Assembly (NCBI GenBank): GCA_043798775.1
Contig: JAZDOL010000022.1
Coordinates: 1-21,881 of the forward strand
Source: CAZUEG01 sp043798775
GTDB lineage: Bacteria > Patescibacteriota > Minisyncoccia > Minisyncoccales > GWA2-46-15
Direction: 5' to 3'
Length of the DNA: 21,881 bases
Shown: positions 6,869-12,842 of the stretch, piece after piece
Numbering within the stretch: the first letter of the stretch is position 1
How the letters are laid out: each line of letters opens with the position of its first letter
Position numbers and translations under genes: made by a program
The notes under the pieces: model-generated
The model's input: the letters and a program-made list of their open reading frames with translations, nothing else
Databases searched by the model: none
What the model was told of the DNA's origin: nothing

Positions 6869-6940
6869 CGCCCCCGGAGGGAATTGAACCCCCATTACTG
6901 GCTTCGAAGGCCAACGCTTTATCCATTAAGCTACGGGGGC
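6869..6940 (-). tRNA. tRNA-Arg(TCG)
   Basis: The minus strand gives acceptor GCCCCCG/CGGGGGC, D stem GCTT/AAGC, anticodon stem TTGGC/GCCAG with loop CTTCGAA and T stem GGGGG/CCCTC with loop TTCAATT. Anticodon TCG reads CGA/CGG (Arg). Discriminator base is G and no CCA is encoded. Its 5' end is duplicated exactly 100 bases away (7023-7041). Confidence 0.95.
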
Positions 6941-6990
6941 TTTTGTCTACACAACTACCCATCCTCTACATTTTTCTAACCACGCGAGAT

Positions 6991-7020
6991 ACTCGCCCCG
7001 CCGAAGCCTTGGCGTAGGGG
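6991..7020. repeat. Palindromic intergenic repeat
   Basis: CCCCGCCGAAGCC followed by TTGGCGTAGGGG is an imperfect palindrome of the type scattered through intergenic regions of CPR genomes. It abuts the tRNA-Arg fragment at 7023. Confidence 0.45.
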
Positions 7021-7022
7021 GG

Positions 7023-7041
7023 CCATTAAGCTACGGGGGCT
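7023..7041 (-). repeat. 19-base duplication of the tRNA-Arg 5' end
   Basis: CCATTAAGCTACGGGGGCT here is identical to 6923-6941, which covers the acceptor 5' strand and D arm of tRNA-Arg(TCG). The flanks on both sides differ, so this is a discrete 19-base duplicate, as left by an integration or a recombination event at a tRNA. Confidence 0.8.
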
Positions 7042-7062
7042 CTCTGGCTAATTTTCAATTTT

Positions 7063-7092
7063 TCCGCCCAAGGCGGATCCGCCGTAGGCGGA
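7063..7092. repeat. Tandem pair of 15-base palindromes
   Basis: TCCGCCCAAGGCGGA and TCCGCCGTAGGCGGA follow each other without a gap; each is a perfect 6-bp-stem hairpin with a three-base loop. The pair is flanked by AATTTTCAA direct repeats at 7050-7058 and 7094-7102. Confidence 0.75.
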
Positions 7093-7262
7093 CAATTTTC
7101 AAACGCCAATGATGTTTATTGGTATCAATTTCAAATTTCAAATTCTTATTTGTTGATTTTAGCAAAGTCGCGGACATTGTAAAGAATTATTTTCGAAACT
7201 GCCGGATGTTCATTCGATTGAATAGCGATGGCTAATAAGATAGAATCAAGCAAAGTAAGGAT

Positions 7263-8747
7263 ATGGAAATACCTCAAGCAATAAAGCAAGTTATCGCCGA
7301 TATTGAAAACGGCGGGTTTGAAGCGTATCTGGTAGGCGGATGTGTCCGTGATTTTTTGTTAGACAAAAAACCAGCCGACTGGGATATCGCCACTAACGCC
7401 AGCCCTCAAGATATTGAAAAGGTAATCCAGCCCACGGGAAGAGAAACATTTTACGAAAACGATTTTTGGACAGTAGGCGTTGTTTGCCCGGAATTAGCCG
7501 GCGAAAATGATAGTAATAATATCGTTGAAATAACCACCTATCGTGCCGAAACAACATACAGCGACAAACGCCACCCCGACAAAGTTACCTCGGCAAAAAA
7601 TCTCGAGGAGGACTTATCCCGCCGGGACTTTACGATTAACGCCATGGCTCTGAAACTTGATAAAACAGATGATAAATTATCGATTGTCGATCTCTATCGC
7701 GGAAAAGAGGACTTGAGAGATAAAATTATCCGTGCCGTTGGTAACCCCGAAGATCGCTTCAACGAGGACGCCCTAAGAATGTTGAGGGCTGTTAGATTTT
7801 CTACCTCCCTCGGGTTTATTATCGAGCCAGAAACCAAAACGGCAATTAAAACGAACCGCCAATCGTTAAAATTAATATCCCAAGAGCGGATTCGCGACGA
7901 ATTAGTCAAAATCATATCTAGCAGTCGCGCCGATCAGGGAATTGAATCATTAAGAGAACTGGGGCTTTTAGAATTTATCATTCCCGAACTAGAAGAGGGT
8001 TATGGGGTCGGCCAAAACAAGCACCATATCTTTGATTGCTACCAGCATAATTTACTGTCGTTAAAATACGCCGCGGAGAAAGATTTTAATTTTAATGTGC
8101 GGATGGCAACGCTTTTACACGATATTGGCAAACCGCGAACAAAGGCGGGAGACGGCCCGGATTCAACTTTCCATAACCACGAAACAGTAGGAGCAAGAAT
8201 GGCAAAAGTTATTTTAGAGCGACTCAAATTTTCCAAAAAAGATATTCAAAAAATCGTCACCCTGGTGCGTTATCATTTATTTTATTACAATGTTGGCGAG
8301 GTAACCGAGTCATCAGTTCGCCGTTTGGTAAGAAATGTTGGTCCGGAAAATATTGATGAACTACTAGAGGTGCGAATGGCCGACCGCATCGGTTCGGGAG
8401 TTCCCAAGGCCGAACCATATAAATTACGGCATTTAAGGTATTTGATTGATAGAGTTGCTCAAGATCCCCTCTCGGCAAAAATGCTTGCCGTAAATGGCAA
8501 CGATGTTATTACTGTTTTAAATATTCAGCCCGGTCCGAGAGTAGGATTTATCTTGGAAATATTGTTGGGGGAGGTATTGTCGGACCCGAAAAATAATGAT
8601 AAGGAATTACTATTGGTTAAAGTGAAAAAATTGAACGAACTGACAGATAATGAGTTAAGAGAGATGGTTAAAAAAGCAAAGAATGAACGGGAATCGTTGG
8701 AGATGAAGCGCGACGAAATGACGAAGAATAGGTATTGGGTGACATAA
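7263..8747 (+). CDS. cca: CCA tRNA nucleotidyltransferase with HD domain
   Basis: The 494-residue protein is a class II nucleotidyltransferase: AYLVGGCVRDFLL (21-33), catalytic aspartates in PADWDIAT (Asp39 and Asp41), RRDFTINAMAL (120-130), DLYRGKEDL (143-151) and the template motif NEDALRMLRAVRF (167-179). After the neck region comes an HD phosphohydrolase-type domain with LLHDIGKPRTK (His286, Asp287) and HNHETVG (304-310). It adds or repairs the 3'-CCA of tRNAs using CTP and ATP; the HD domain may remove 2',3'-cyclic phosphates. Three of the four tRNAs in the window lack an encoded CCA, so this enzyme should be essential. AAGG lies only 3 bases before the ATG, so initiation is not obviously Shine-Dalgarno driven. 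An unknown gene and two tRNAs follow on the same strand. Confidence 0.96.
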   Translation: MEIPQAIKQVIADIENGGFEAYLVGGCVRDFLLDKKPADWDIATNASPQDIEKVIQPTGRETFYENDFWTVGVVCPELAGENDSNNIVEITTYRAETTYSDKRHPDKVTSAKNLEEDLSRRDFTINAMALKLDKTDDKLSIVDLYRGKEDLRDKIIRAVGNPEDRFNEDALRMLRAVRFSTSLGFIIEPETKTAIKTNRQSLKLISQERIRDELVKIISSSRADQGIESLRELGLLEFIIPELEEGYGVGQNKHHIFDCYQHNLLSLKYAAEKDFNFNVRMATLLHDIGKPRTKAGDGPDSTFHNHETVGARMAKVILERLKFSKKDIQKIVTLVRYHLFYYNVGEVTESSVRRLVRNVGPENIDELLEVRMADRIGSGVPKAEPYKLRHLRYLIDRVAQDPLSAKMLAVNGNDVITVLNIQPGPRVGFILEILLGEVLSDPKNNDKELLLVKVKKLNELTDNELREMVKKAKNERESLEMKRDEMTKNRYWVT

Positions 8748-8783
8748 AATAAGATAATAATTATAAGTTAACCATAAAAAACT

Positions 8784-9269
8784 ATGGCAGAACAATCAAG
8801 AAAAGAAGACGAGGGCGACCAACAAGAAAATATGGATATAGGTACCGGTCATTTTTTAGGTGAGCATGGTCTAAGAATGCATCGCCTTGAAGAATCAGGA
8901 GTGCTTCCCGAGGCGTCGGGGTTTTTTAGAGGAGGTGAGCTGGCCTTAACCGATAGGGTGGCGATTATCAGGTCATACGCAGAAAGCTTAAGAGGGAAGG
9001 GGTATGGCGACATTGCTTTGAAAATGGAAAAAGAAGTAGAAGAGATAGAAGAAAAGAAAATTTTATGGAGAGCGGCGTCAGGTAGCAGTTTAGGAGAGAG
9101 AAAAGTCATCTTGGGCGCGCGTACGGCTATTTTTAACGAACGAACAGAGTCCTTGGAAAAAGAAGTAGAAGAACTTATCGAGGAAGACAGCGAGAAACCT
9201 CTTGCTGATGAATTAGCAAGATTAGAAAAGGCGCTTGAATATTGGAAAGATTTTTCAGGGAAATTTTAA
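8784..9269 (+). CDS. Hypothetical charged helical protein
   Basis: This 161-residue protein is acidic and mostly helical. The first 25 residues (rich in E, D, Q) look disordered; two helical stretches follow, with EKEVEEIEEKK near 80-92 and ESLEKEVEELIEEDSEK near 122-138, each with a heptad-like EKEVEE. There is no signal peptide, membrane segment or catalytic motif that I recognise. It begins 36 bases after cca on the same strand and is followed by a hairpin and tRNA-Pro, so it is plausibly in the cca transcript. No Shine-Dalgarno; the ATG is the first in frame. Function unknown. Confidence 0.7.
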   Translation: MAEQSRKEDEGDQQENMDIGTGHFLGEHGLRMHRLEESGVLPEASGFFRGGELALTDRVAIIRSYAESLRGKGYGDIALKMEKEVEEIEEKKILWRAASGSSLGERKVILGARTAIFNERTESLEKEVEELIEEDSEKPLADELARLEKALEYWKDFSGKF

Positions 9270-9270
9270 T
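9242..9270 (+). promoter_or_regulatory. Possible promoter for tRNA-Pro/tRNA-Ala
   Basis: TTGGAA, a 17-base spacer and TTTAAT overlap the end of the preceding gene about 65 bases upstream of tRNA-Pro. Pattern match only. Confidence 0.25.
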
Positions 9271-9297
9271 TTAGAATCCTGAAACAAATGATATTAT

Positions 9298-9331
9298 TTA
9301 AGGAAACAACTTTTCGTTGTTGTTTCCTTAA
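9298..9331. repeat. Perfect 13-bp inverted repeat hairpin
   Basis: TTAAGGAAACAAC (9298-9310) and GTTGTTTCCTTAA (9319-9331) are exact inverted arms around an 8-base loop. No T-tract follows on either strand, so it is not a classic terminator; it ends 2 bases before tRNA-Pro and could be a processing or anti-read-through structure. Confidence 0.75.
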
Positions 9332-9333
9332 AA

Positions 9334-9406
9334 CGGGGCGTGGTGTAATGGTAACATGCACCCTTCGGGAGGGTGAGACCTCTGGGTTCGACTCCCAGCG
9401 CCCCGA
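9334..9406 (+). tRNA. tRNA-Pro(CGG)
   Basis: Acceptor CGGGGCG/CGCCCCG, D stem GTGT/ACAT, anticodon stem CACCC/GGGTG with loop TTCGGGA and T stem CTGGG/CCCAG with loop TTCGACT. The C1-G72 pair and anticodon CGG fit proline. No CCA is encoded. Confidence 0.95.
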
Positions 9407-9418
9407 ATGTTGTCTTGA

Positions 9419-9489
9419 GGGCCCGTAGTAAAGTGGCATTACGCTACATTCGCATTGTAGAGGCGGCGGTCCGATTCCGCCCGGGTCCA
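9419..9489 (+). tRNA. tRNA-Ala(CGC)
   Basis: Acceptor GGGCCCG pairs with CGGGTCC and contains the G3-U70 wobble that identifies alanine tRNA. D stem GTAA/TTAC, anticodon stem CTACA/TGTAG with loop TTCGCAT (anticodon CGC), T stem GGCGG/CCGCC. The T loop is TCCGATT, so position 55 is C rather than the nearly universal U. No CCA is encoded. Confidence 0.92.
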
Positions 9490-9580
9490 CTCGATTCGCC
9501 CCTGCGGGGGCTCACTCGTGGCAAGCCACCCAGGCATTGCTATATATGTTCTTAATAATTCGTTAGACGCGAATCGAGTG
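9488..9580. repeat. Structured element after tRNA-Ala: outer 12-bp inverted repeat with inner hairpins
   Basis: CACTCGATTCGC (9488-9499) and GCGAATCGAGTG (9569-9580) are exact inverted repeats. Between them lie GCCCC/GGGGC (9498-9502, 9507-9511) and GTGGC/GCCAC (9518-9522, 9525-9529) hairpins. The left arm overlaps the last two bases of tRNA-Ala. Confidence 0.65.
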
Positions 9581-9602
9581 TCCCGAGCGAAGTCGAGGGA
9601 CA
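9579..9602. repeat. TGTCCC...GGGACA palindromic repeat
   Basis: TGTCCCGAGCGAAG followed by TCGAGGGACA forms a hairpin with 6-bp outer arms. This is a widely dispersed intergenic palindrome type in CPR and other genomes. Confidence 0.6.
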
Positions 9603-9640
9603 TATAACATATGTCCATATTATAGAAAATAGATTTGTAT

Positions 9641-9727
9641 TGTAATTAGTAGTTTGTAATGAGGGCAAGGAGTTATTGATACACAAGAAAATTTACTCCC
9701 TAACTACAAACTGCTCACACTCACACA
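9641..9727 (-). repeat. MITE-like interspersed repeat, copy B (inverse orientation)
   Basis: Its reverse complement aligns along ~88 bases with 5135-5222, including TTGTGTGAGTGTGAG and TAACTCCTT, with substitutions and a few small indels between copies. Terminal arms TTTGTAATGAGGG and CTCCCTAACTACAAA keep the inverted-repeat layout. The interval 9490-9775 holds only this and the preceding repeats; no gene is seen. Confidence 0.7.
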
Positions 9728-9771
9728 AGATCCAAGGGGGTATTTTCCGAGAAACTAATCTTCTTTAGGAG

Positions 9772-9949
9772 AATTAATCTGCCGAAGAAATTACGAGAAG
9801 TCGAGAGCTTTCGCGAGAGAAATTAGCGAGATTGGCCGATGTTGCCGACAATACGTTTATTAAAAGTTAAAGCTGGTAAGAACCAGAATCCAACGATTGA
9901 TACGTTCAAGAAAATATTAGAAGCTCTTGGGTGTGCGTTGATAAGCTAA
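9772..9949 (+). pseudogene. Decayed XRE-family helix-turn-helix regulator
   Basis: Reading across two frame changes recovers an XRE (HTH_3) domain: LPKKLREV, then RELSREKLARLADVADNTFI, then VKAGKNQNPTIDTFKKI and LEALGCALIS before a TAA at 9947. Frame changes fall near 9802 (one base missing) and near 9866 (one base extra, in ATTAAAAGTTAAA). No ATG is present at the expected start, although TTAGGAGA at 9766-9772 looks like an old Shine-Dalgarno. The domain normally binds operator DNA, and such genes often serve as antitoxins or phage/plasmid repressors. As it stands it cannot make a complete protein. Confidence 0.75.
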
Positions 9950-9961
9950 TTGAATAAAAAT

Positions 9962-10306
9962 ATGGGATTTTTTGAATGGGGAGAAAAAAGATTTGCTCGC
10001 GGAATAGCAAAAGCTATGTTGCGAAGCTATAAATTATTTAAGAACGCTTATCCGGACCTAAGCGAGAACGAGCTTATCAAAAAGACCCTATCAACTCGTC
10101 CGGGAATACCGGCAAAAACACTGTTCAAGGATATGGACGATGACAATTTTTGGAAAAATGTCGCTAAGGGCGGTTTTGTGGAAATTGTAAATATACTTGT
10201 TCAACTTGAGTACATTGAATATATGAGAGGTAATTTTGATTTTGGAGACCAAAAAACTTTTAACATATTCCGGGGCGTTATTATGGAAGAAATAGACAAA
10301 TTATAA
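9962..10306 (+). CDS. Hypothetical protein, 114 residues
   Basis: The protein starts MGFFEWGEKRFARGIAKAML and appears all-helical, with an amphipathic N-terminal helix, a middle segment with DLSENELIKKTLSTRP and a C-terminal FWKNVAKGGFVEIV. I chose ATG 9962; a TTG at 9950 would add four residues and directly abut the XRE remnant's stop. There is no Shine-Dalgarno, signal peptide or recognised motif. It sits between the dead XRE gene and a frameshifted gene, in a region that looks like an eroding accessory island. No function can be assigned. Confidence 0.6.
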   Translation: MGFFEWGEKRFARGIAKAMLRSYKLFKNAYPDLSENELIKKTLSTRPGIPAKTLFKDMDDDNFWKNVAKGGFVEIVNILVQLEYIEYMRGNFDFGDQKTFNIFRGVIMEEIDKL

Positions 10307-10332
10307 AATCGAAAACTTTGTAAATAATCTAT

Positions 10333-10852
10333 ATGAACGACTTTAAAAATCTCAAAGAAGCACACGAAGTAGCCGCCTGCCAAAGATTTTTATCAATATA
10401 CAACGAAGCACAGAATAGCGATATTAAAATTGTACGACTTGGAGACCCCAACAAAAAAGAGCCAGATTGTATTTGCGGCGATAGCTTCGCAATAGAATTA
10501 TCTGGGGTTTATGATAATTCTTATCAAGCAGAAAAAGTGTGGTCAGTGCCTCGCGATAAAGATATTGGCCAACAACCTAATCATGAGCTACTTTCGCTCC
10601 AGAATTTGCAAAATGAAATTGGAATAAAGCTGTCAAAACTAAACGAAGGTAATTATGCCGGTTTCCCCGAAAAAATTATTTTGGTCCTTAATTTACAGAG
10701 TCCATTATTACAAGATAAAGAGGTTGAGGACTATATTGATGAAATATGTACCCTTTCGTAAGGATGGACATTTCGAAAAATATTTTTATCAGACTTGGAT
10801 TTCGTGGAAATCTGATAAAAATGGAGATTGGAAAATTAAAAAATTAGAATAA
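10333..10852 (+). pseudogene. Hypothetical PD-(D/E)XK-like protein, frameshifted near the 3' end
   Basis: The intact frame codes 142 residues (10333-10761). It contains IVRLGDPNKKEPDCI followed by FAIELSGVY, which has the spacing of a PD...(D/E)xK nuclease-type core but with Leu-Ser after the Glu in place of a Lys. The frame stops at TAA 10759-10761, yet the +1 frame carries convincing coding sequence onward: VPFRKDGHFEKYFYQTWIS and on to KIKKLE with a stop at 10850. One extra base in ATATGTA near 10746 explains the switch. The original protein was probably about 172 residues. A sequencing or assembly error is possible. No slippery sequence suggests programmed frameshifting. Function unknown; nuclease-like is a weak inference. 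Confidence 0.6.
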
Positions 10853-10929
10853 TGTCGACATACCAGCGAAGCTGGCACAAAAAAATTGCGGCGACGAAAA
10901 AAAGAAATGGCGGAAGAAGGGCGGCATGA
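10852..10929 (+). CDS. Possible 25-residue basic micro-ORF
   Basis: The ATG overlaps the preceding TAA as TAATG, a typical coupling arrangement. The product MSTYQRSWHKKIAATKKRN plus GGRRAA is very basic. A CCAGC-GAA-GCTGG hairpin lies inside it (10863-10875). It may be real or chance. Confidence 0.25.
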   Translation: MSTYQRSWHKKIAATKKRNGGRRAA

Positions 10930-10942
10930 ACGCCGTTTTGTT
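10920..10942 (+). terminator. Weak plus-strand terminator
   Basis: CGGC (10922-10925) and GCCG (10932-10935) flank a six-base loop and are followed by TTTTGTT. The stem is only 4 bp. It separates the convergent frameshifted gene and AAA ATPase gene. Confidence 0.35.
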
Positions 10943-12131
10943 AAAATTTAAAGGGGTAAATAAGAAAAACGCTTGTCTTTCTTGTTTTTTCTAAACTAAC
11001 TACCCTATATTCTTTAAGGCCAAGATCTTTCGCAGTTTTGGCTACCCTCCTTGTGTCGTTATCCGTACCGGTCGTTTTGACCTCGTAACCCGTTTTGCCG
11101 TCATAGATAAAATCAATCTCCGCTCCGCTTTTTAGCTGATAATATTTAACCATTTCTTGGGCAAACTTACCGACAAGATTATACTTTCCCTTAGTGTAAA
11201 GCTGGTTAAATACTTTATTCTCAAACAATTGCCCAAGGGAAACCTGCCCGATTCTATTTAATAGCCCCGTGTCGTTAAAATATATTTTTGCCAGCGATTT
11301 AACTTCAACGTCTCTTGACCCGGAAAACGGTTTAATTAAATGAATTAGATAGGTCTGCTCAAAGAATGTTAGGTACTCATAGATCGTGGGGCGGCTCACT
11401 CCCAAGGACTGAGATAGTTTTGTCACATCGGCCTTACCCCCGACCCTGCCGGCTAAAAGAAACATCAGATTTTTAAGGTTTTTATTATCTTTAAAGTCTG
11501 AAAGTCCGGCAACATCCAGTTCGAAATATGACCCCAATATATCGTCTAGTTTTAATGTTTTCTTTTCGGACGACGACTCCAGAACTACCGAGGGAAAACC
11601 GCCGTAATCCAGGTATTCCTTATAAAAGCCAGACAATCTGTCGTAGTTTGCATTAATGGTTAGTTTTTCTCCTTTAAAAAGTAAAAACTCTTCGAAATCG
11701 AGAGGATACATTTCGAAAACAAATTTTCTGCCGGCCATTGATTCATTAAAATAATTTTTCAGATAGAAACTACTGGATCCGGTAAGATAAAACTTTATGT
11801 CATAATGGTCGTAAAGATATTTCACTGCCGAGGGCAAATTTGGCGACTTCTGTATTTCGTCTAAAAAGATATAGACCTTTTTTGAAAAATCCAATCCCAG
11901 AGCAGAAAGCTGCAAAGTAATGTTGTCGTAATTATCGTTTTCGAATATCTTTTGGTTTACCGGACTTTCTAAGTCCAAGTATATCTTATTAGAAGTGGCC
12001 AGTTGTTCGTAGATATGCTGGATAACAAATGTTTTACCAACACGGCGAAAGCCGGTTAAAACTATTGTTTCTTTTTGGTTGGCGTATCGCTGAAGGATTT
12101 TTTCAATTTTTCTGCTTATGTAGTTATTCAT
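10941..12131 (-). CDS. AAA+ ATPase of the AAA_14/DUF4143 family
   Basis: The 396-residue protein has a Walker A motif GFRRVGKT (27-34), Walker B VYIFLDE (86-92) and the sensor-like FYLTGSSS (114-121), the pattern of the AAA_14 domain. A winged-helix-like segment (LSQSLGVSRPTIYEYLTFFE, about 240-260) and a DUF4143 C-terminal region follow, with FNDTGLLNRIGQ and GAEIDFIYDGKTGYEVK. The latter has the shape of a PD-(D/E)XK nuclease core (Asp, then Glu-Val-Lys). These proteins are common in bacteria and archaea, are often strain-specific, and have no settled function. A good promoter places transcription start at or next to the ATG. Its left neighbour ends convergently. The full length fits the family. 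Confidence 0.92.
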   Translation of the reverse strand: MNNYISRKIEKILQRYANQKETIVLTGFRRVGKTFVIQHIYEQLATSNKIYLDLESPVNQKIFENDNYDNITLQLSALGLDFSKKVYIFLDEIQKSPNLPSAVKYLYDHYDIKFYLTGSSSFYLKNYFNESMAGRKFVFEMYPLDFEEFLLFKGEKLTINANYDRLSGFYKEYLDYGGFPSVVLESSSEKKTLKLDDILGSYFELDVAGLSDFKDNKNLKNLMFLLAGRVGGKADVTKLSQSLGVSRPTIYEYLTFFEQTYLIHLIKPFSGSRDVEVKSLAKIYFNDTGLLNRIGQVSLGQLFENKVFNQLYTKGKYNLVGKFAQEMVKYYQLKSGAEIDFIYDGKTGYEVKTTGTDNDTRRVAKTAKDLGLKEYRVVSLEKTRKTSVFLIYPFKF

Positions 12132-12137
12132 ATCTAC

Positions 12138-12165
12138 AGTTTACATAAACCATACCTTTTGTCAA
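12138..12165 (-). promoter_or_regulatory. Promoter of the AAA/DUF4143 gene, giving a leaderless mRNA
   Basis: Perfect TTGACA (12165-12160), a 16-base spacer and TAAACT (12143-12138). The -10 box is only 6 bases from the ATG, so transcription would begin at the start codon. The near-palindrome GTTTATGTAAAC overlaps the -10 and may be an operator. Confidence 0.6.
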
Positions 12166-12211
12166 TCAATTCGAAAGGAGGATAGTCCCTTTTTAGTGTT
12201 CTCAATATCTT

Positions 12212-12227
12212 AATAAGTATACTTATT
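12212..12227. promoter_or_regulatory. Perfect 16-bp palindrome, candidate protein-binding site
   Basis: AATAAGTATACTTATT is fully self-complementary without a loop, typical of a dimeric regulator's operator rather than an RNA hairpin. It lies in the divergent gap between the AAA ATPase promoter and the toxin terminator. Confidence 0.4.
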
Positions 12228-12247
12228 CACTATTAACGCTCAATATT

Positions 12248-12290
12248 TAAAAAGCCGTCCCGAATTTTTTGAGGGACGGTTTTTATTTAT
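12248..12290 (-). terminator. Bidirectional intrinsic terminator of the toxin-antitoxin operon
   Basis: CCGTCCC (12255-12261) and GGGACGG (12273-12279) form a 7-bp stem flanked by an A-run on the left and a T-run on the right, so either strand gets a U-tract. The toxin stop codon lies at its edge. Confidence 0.85.
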
Positions 12291-12543
12291 ACAAATTACT
12301 ATGGGTATCAATATCGATGAATAATACGCTGTCTTTATTGATCGTGTCGTAGATAACCCTCAAATCCCCCGTCACATTAATACTACGACACCCTGTATAT
12401 TTTCCCGCCAAAGGATGATTATTTAGAAGCGGATTATAGGGATCCTCCAGAAAAAGATTGCGTCGCTCCTTGAATCTGTTCTTTTCGTTTTGGCGAAGCC
12501 GTCCGTATTTTTTGGAAAAATTCTTGTGTAAGAATATTTTCAT
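12283..12543 (-). CDS. RelE/YafQ-type mRNA interferase toxin
   Basis: The 86-residue protein MKIFLHKNFSKKYGRLR... has the RelE/ParE-superfamily layout: a first strand, two helices rich in K and R, the NPLLNNHPLAGKYTGCRSINV segment with the typical HPL.G pattern, then VTGDLRVIYDTI and a terminal strand LFIDIDTHSNLY. The final TH..LY is shared with YafQ-like toxins. RelE toxins cleave mRNA in the ribosomal A site, and the cognate antitoxin sits directly upstream with a 12-base gap. ATG 12543 is preferred; a TTG at 12555 would add MPFR and touch the antitoxin stop. A strong terminator follows. Catalytic residues are variable in the family and were not verified. Confidence 0.88.
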   Translation of the reverse strand: MKIFLHKNFSKKYGRLRQNEKNRFKERRNLFLEDPYNPLLNNHPLAGKYTGCRSINVTGDLRVIYDTINKDSVLFIDIDTHSNLYK

Positions 12544-12555
12544 GCGGAAAGGCAA

Positions 12556-12834
12556 TTAGAGTTTATCGAGATACTTATCCATTTCTTCTGCGGTAGAAAA
12601 CGGACCACTGATATTCTTTTTATTTTTAAAATCATCTTTTGCTTTTCCAATGAGCGTTTCGAGTTCGGGAGTCATTTGGGGAATAGAAGAAATCCGCACT
12701 TCACGGGTGCGAATAAAATTTCTTAAAGAAGCGTTGATGACATCGCTCAAAGAAATCCCCAATTCTTCGGCAAGTTTTTGAACGGTTGCTTTTACTTCTT
12801 TATCGGTTTTGATATTGATAATTACTTTTTCCAT
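12556..12834 (-). CDS. RelB/DinJ-type antitoxin
   Basis: The 92-residue product begins MEKVIINIKTDKEVKATVQ, a ribbon-helix-helix strand and helix, continues with LAEELGISLSDVINASLRNF typical of RelB/DinJ proteins, and has a C-terminal toxin-wrapping tail with MTPELETLIGKAKDDF and a final EEMDKYLDKL. A longer frame reaches an ATG at 12927, but the added 31 residues do not fit the family and the promoter TTGACA-18-TATACT lies inside them, just 8 bases from ATG 12834, so the shorter start is chosen. The antitoxin should neutralise the toxin encoded downstream and repress its own promoter; the AT-rich imperfect palindromes around the -10 box are the likely operator. Confidence 0.88.
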   Translation of the reverse strand: MEKVIINIKTDKEVKATVQKLAEELGISLSDVINASLRNFIRTREVRISSIPQMTPELETLIGKAKDDFKNKKNISGPFSTAEEMDKYLDKL

Positions 12835-12842
12835 ATGTATTA

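Noticed and set aside
6750..6962. Open frames across tRNA-Arg
   Set aside because: They overlap the tRNA and the pilin signal peptide region in other frames; no support for coding.
10740..10765. Programmed +1 frameshift in the nuclease-like gene
   Set aside because: No slippery codon, stop context or stimulatory structure of known type; a simple one-base insertion explains it.
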